A stretch of 64,000 nucleotides of DNA from Sabellastarte sp. h YS-2021 (Eukaryota; Annelida; Polychaeta; Sabellida; Sabellidae), in contig OZ024929.1 of the NCBI GenBank assembly GCA_964017235.1, forward strand, positions 28,145,464-28,209,463. Reading direction: 5' to 3'. The stretch's first letter is position 1. The number at the start of each line of letters is the position of its first letter. The notes under the pieces are model-generated. The model ran no database searches. It saw nothing but the letters and a program-made list of their open reading frames with translations, and was not told the origin of the DNA. A program made the position numbers and the translations under genes. Below, piece after piece: positions 61,526 through 64,000 of this stretch.

Positions 61526-61937
61526 TTATTTGGAAAATTCGTAATGATTAATTAATCATTAATTACTCGGCCATTTCTTGACCAATCAATGCCAAAATCT
61601 AATGATTTCCAGATTTTAATAGAATGAATGTATTTGCCAAGTTTCAGGTGAATTGATAAAATTCCTTTCAAGTTATCATCCGGACAAGCTTCCCCATCGA
61701 AAAAAGACATTTTTGGTCATGTGACCTCTCTGATTGGTTGAAATGTCACTGCAGCATATTCAAAAAAATTCCCCAAGGCTACTGCCTAAACCTGCCAAAT
61801 TTGAAAAGAATCCGCCTAACGGTTACAGAGTTATAAGGAAAACAAAATGCGGAGCCGGCGGAGCCGGCGGAGCCGGCGGAGCTGGAAGCTCTCCCATACA
61901 CAAACAAGCGTCCCTTGCGGGACGCTTAATGACTCAC

Positions 61938-62077
61938 TCCGTGGTTCTGGACCTCCTCAGGATATCTCTGAAGTACAAGCATAATAAGACGGCACTGTTG
62001 CAACACATCACTGTGAGTGTCAGCAACCTTCAGCAGAATACTGCACTGAAGGCGAGGAGGTAGGGCATTGAACACTT
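61938..62077 (-). CDS. Integrator complex subunit 10, exon a (first found in window)
   Basis: INTS10 is a subunit of the nuclear Integrator complex, which cleaves snRNA 3' ends and terminates paused RNA polymerase II; vertebrate INTS10 works in an auxiliary module with INTS13, INTS14 and INTS15. This 140-base minus exon, acceptor GTTAACAG and donor GTGAGT, reads VFNALPPRLQCSILLKVADT... MLVLQRYPEEVQNHG. It matches LFETLPGRVQCEMLLKV...LLLLRRFPETVVQHG of vertebrate INTS10. The seven exons found agree in order and phase. The N-terminal ~100 residues should lie right of the window. Element E ends 8 bases beyond the donor side of this exon. Confidence 0.9.
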
Positions 62078-62343
62078 CTGTTAACGAAAAAAAAATTAAT
62101 TACAAACATGAACTCAATTGCATTTAATGCTGCTTTTGTGTGGACTCTTTGGGCCAGCAGTAAGTGTTTTGGAAAACAAAGTGGAAGATTTTAAAGTAAA
62201 AATTAATTTATCACCTGAGCAGAAATTGGCAAATGGAGTCCCCAAGATTCAATAGTTTTAATTTACACGGTCCCCGGGACACAATCAATGTGAAAAAGTG
62301 GGCAACAAAAGAGCAATTTCTCAAGTACTTCAGAATACTTAAC
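62078..62343. other. INTS10 upstream intron, short gap
   Basis: AT-rich DNA between exon a and the terminus of the third DIRS copy; nothing recognised. Confidence 0.5.
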
Positions 62344-64000
62344 AAATTGCAAATTTAATAAGTAAATTAAATTTTTATAAATTAATACCCTATCCAATGG
62401 ACAATTGCTGAACCGGTCGGCGCAGATCAGCCCACCAAAAGACAGAAAAGGTTGCCTTATATGTGTCCATTATGAACACACAAGCTGGCCGGTCCCACTG
62501 TGCACTCACCAGGTGGCGCATCGTACTTCCTTCCTGTCTAGACAGCGTGACGTCATAACATCTTTTTCTTTGTCTAAACCTATTAAGACCCCTAGTAAGC
62601 TGATAGCGGGGCCGGTTGGGAGGGTCTTGTCTGTCCATTGGACAGGGTATTAACTTATAAAAATTTAATTTACTTATTAAATTTGCAATTTTATTTTGTT
62701 AATACATCCTATCCAATGGACAATTGCTGAATAACTACCGCTTGGTAAGCGGGTAACTTACTAGGGACTTGAGTGAACTCATAAACAGAAGTAACCAAAT
62801 TTCCCCAGGCCTGGGTCGACTTAAGGCCAGGAAACCCTTAAGGCCATGGTCGGTTATCAGCAACCGGTTACCTGGGGATATACAGACGTTCCCCCCCCTT
62901 TTTTACAGACCTGCTCTCAGGTCAGGGAAGAGAGGGATGAGTTCAGTCCCAGAATAGAGATAAACCTCCCCACATCAGAATTTTTTTTTTGGTGACTTTT
63001 TTTTTTATTTATGTACATTAATGGCTTAACTAATATGCACATATATACAGATCTCCTCAGTGTCAGGGCTACTTGTGAAGCTCAGCCACTACTGGGCCCA
63101 AATGGAAAAGCTCTGAATCAGCCCAAGCCACATCCTTCAAGTAAAATTGTGTGAAGGTGTTATGTGATTTCCAATGGCAGGCTGATAGGATCTGGTCCAA
63201 GGAGACTTCCGACTGGAAGGCCTTGGAGACAGCAAAGGCCTTGACATCATGGGCTTTAACCTGTTGCAAGGTGAGGGCCTCCTGATCAGAGAGCTCATAG
63301 CATAGGATCACAGTCTGCTTGATCATTGAGGAGATAGTGGCAGGTGAGATGTCTTTGTCAAAAACTTTCTTAAATGAGACAAAGACCAACTCCTTGTTCT
63401 GCCTAATGTCTGAGGTCCTGTCCAAGTAGTAACGCAATGCTCTGACTGGGCATAAAGACCTATCAGACTTGAGGGACCTATCCAGAGTTGGGACCAGGGC
63501 TGGTATAACCACTGGGGCCACACTGTCTGGACCCTCTTTGGCCAGCTGATTCTTTGAAAGAAAGCTGGGATATGGGTACAGAGACACCTTAGATCAATCT
63601 GACTAGTGTCTGATGTTTTTGTTTTGCCAAGCATGTATCTCACTTCTACATTTGCCCGACCCTAGGGCCAAAAGGAAAACTGTCTTGAAGGTCAAATGCT
63701 TCAAAGAGGCCTCTTTAACTGGTTCAAAGGGAGCCTTTGTCAGCTGGTGCAACACCAGAGAGAGGTTTCAAGAGGGGATTCCCTTTCTTCCTTTGGGTCT
63801 GTCTCTTTAAAATCTATCCAGGAGACGAGTGAGATTTCCATCATTGCTGACATTAATGGGCGAGTTTCCCACCAGCTACTGACTTTATAGGGGGTGCCCT
63901 AAAGTCCACCTGATTACTGAGGCACCACTTTGTAAAAATGGTCCACTTTGCCTCATAGACTGATCTGGTTGATCCCCTCTGAGGAGTCTCAATTCGTGCT
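62344..64000 (-). mobile_element. DIRS-type retroelement 3 (3' part; runs off the window)
   Basis: The minus-strand 3' end lies at 62344 with a terminal repeat to about 62580, closely related to that of copy 1 (CTATCCAATGGACAATTGCT). An internal complementary region at 62632-62730 fuses both element ends at TTTT (62689-62692). From about 63069 leftward-reading sequence shows a tyrosine recombinase (LCPVRALRYYLDRTSD, QVKAHDVKAFAVSKAF, FYLKD) of the same family as copy 1. It appears broken, with at least a couple of interruptions in the visible part. The 5' half is outside the window. It sits in an INTS10 intron, in sense with INTS10. Confidence 0.78.
62632..62730. repeat. Internal complementary region of DIRS copy 3
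   Basis: CCATTGGACAGGGTATTAAC through AAATTTGCAA is the complement of the element's own left end. It continues without a gap into TTTTGTTAATACATCC, the end sequence seen at the right terminus of copy 1. This is the expected circle-junction template and confirms the family assignment. Confidence 0.78.

Larger units (their letters stand above)
57398..61930 (+). mobile_element. Helentron-like element E carrying two satellite arrays
   Basis: The 5' end has the palindrome TTTTTGCATAGCAAAAA then AAGCGTCCCG (57425-57434). The 3' end is a perfect hairpin AAGCGTCCC...GGGACGCTT at 61906-61927, preceded by a 9-base repeat GGAGCCGGC (about 61853-61884). The ends resemble those of element B. The interior consists of units of about 169 bases (about two at 57480-57830 and six and a half at 60420-61520) flanking a regular 133-bp array. 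No transposase or helicase was seen, so it is non-autonomous. It ends about 8 bases from INTS10 exon a. Confidence 0.68.

Noticed and set aside
60502-61551. Long plus-strand open frames (up to 197 codons) with repeated FENSKWPPF-like words
   Set aside because: They are chance translations of the 169-bp tandem array; they shift frame with unit length and match no protein family.
62405-62653. Overlapping 82-codon frames on both strands
   Set aside because: They lie in the terminal repeat of DIRS copy 3 and carry no protein motif.

Overview
The window is animal nuclear DNA: AT-rich, with spliced genes, introns of up to about 25 kb and very dense mobile and tandem repeats. A mollusc, most likely a bivalve, fits best. 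The reasons are a Mab-21/TPR-type gene (a class greatly expanded in bivalves), several Helentron-like repeats with tandem cores and 3' hairpins resembling the bivalve 'pearl' repeats, and DIRS-type retroelements. No tRNA, rRNA or CRISPR was seen. The species cannot be named from the sequence alone.

Three host genes are supported. (1) A plus-strand gene of four coding exons (2586-4355, 29151-29840, 30339-31007, 31532-32179) encodes a protein of about 1258 residues: an N-terminal Mab-21/cGAS-like nucleotidyltransferase-fold domain whose active-site acids look partly lost, followed by TPR-like helical modules, with all introns in phase 0. (2) INTS10 (Integrator complex subunit 10) lies on the minus strand as seven exons between 62077 and 36986, with matching splice sites and phases throughout. 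Its first exons lie right of the window, and its C-terminal exons were not found. (3) A single-exon short-chain dehydrogenase/reductase of the RDH/17beta-HSD type (44301-45323, plus strand) sits inside the 14.6 kb INTS10 intron.

Layout: 1-2585 is upstream DNA with foldback and dispersed-repeat fragments. The first intron of the Mab-21/TPR gene (4356-29150) is mostly repeats: three Helentron-like elements nested in one another (A 5190-10790, containing B 5636-9020, containing C1 6362-7816), a second C copy (C2, 11747-13360), two foldback MITEs (15751-15989, 16642-16878), and an old DIRS element (17414-28900) carrying a younger DIRS of another family (22423-28604). 32180-36985 is 3' UTR and intergenic DNA. 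From 36986 rightwards the INTS10 introns hold a tandem array with a 535-bp higher-order period (about 39050-41340), a dead CR1/Rex1-like LINE (about 41400-43070), the SDR gene, a foldback element with splice-like arms (49863-50129), Helentron-like copies D (about 52020-52655), C3 (55829-57240) and E (57398-61930), and then, upstream of the first visible INTS10 exon, a third DIRS copy running off the right edge (62344-64000).

The three host genes have no evident shared pathway. INTS10 acts in Integrator-dependent RNA processing and transcription termination, the SDR is probably a membrane-bound NAD(P)-dependent steroid/retinoid-type oxidoreductase, and the Mab-21/TPR protein is of unknown function, perhaps a pseudo-enzymatic relative of cGAS-like receptors. 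The most striking content is the layered repeat architecture and its contact with splice sites, together with the modular, active-site-degenerate Mab-21/TPR gene.
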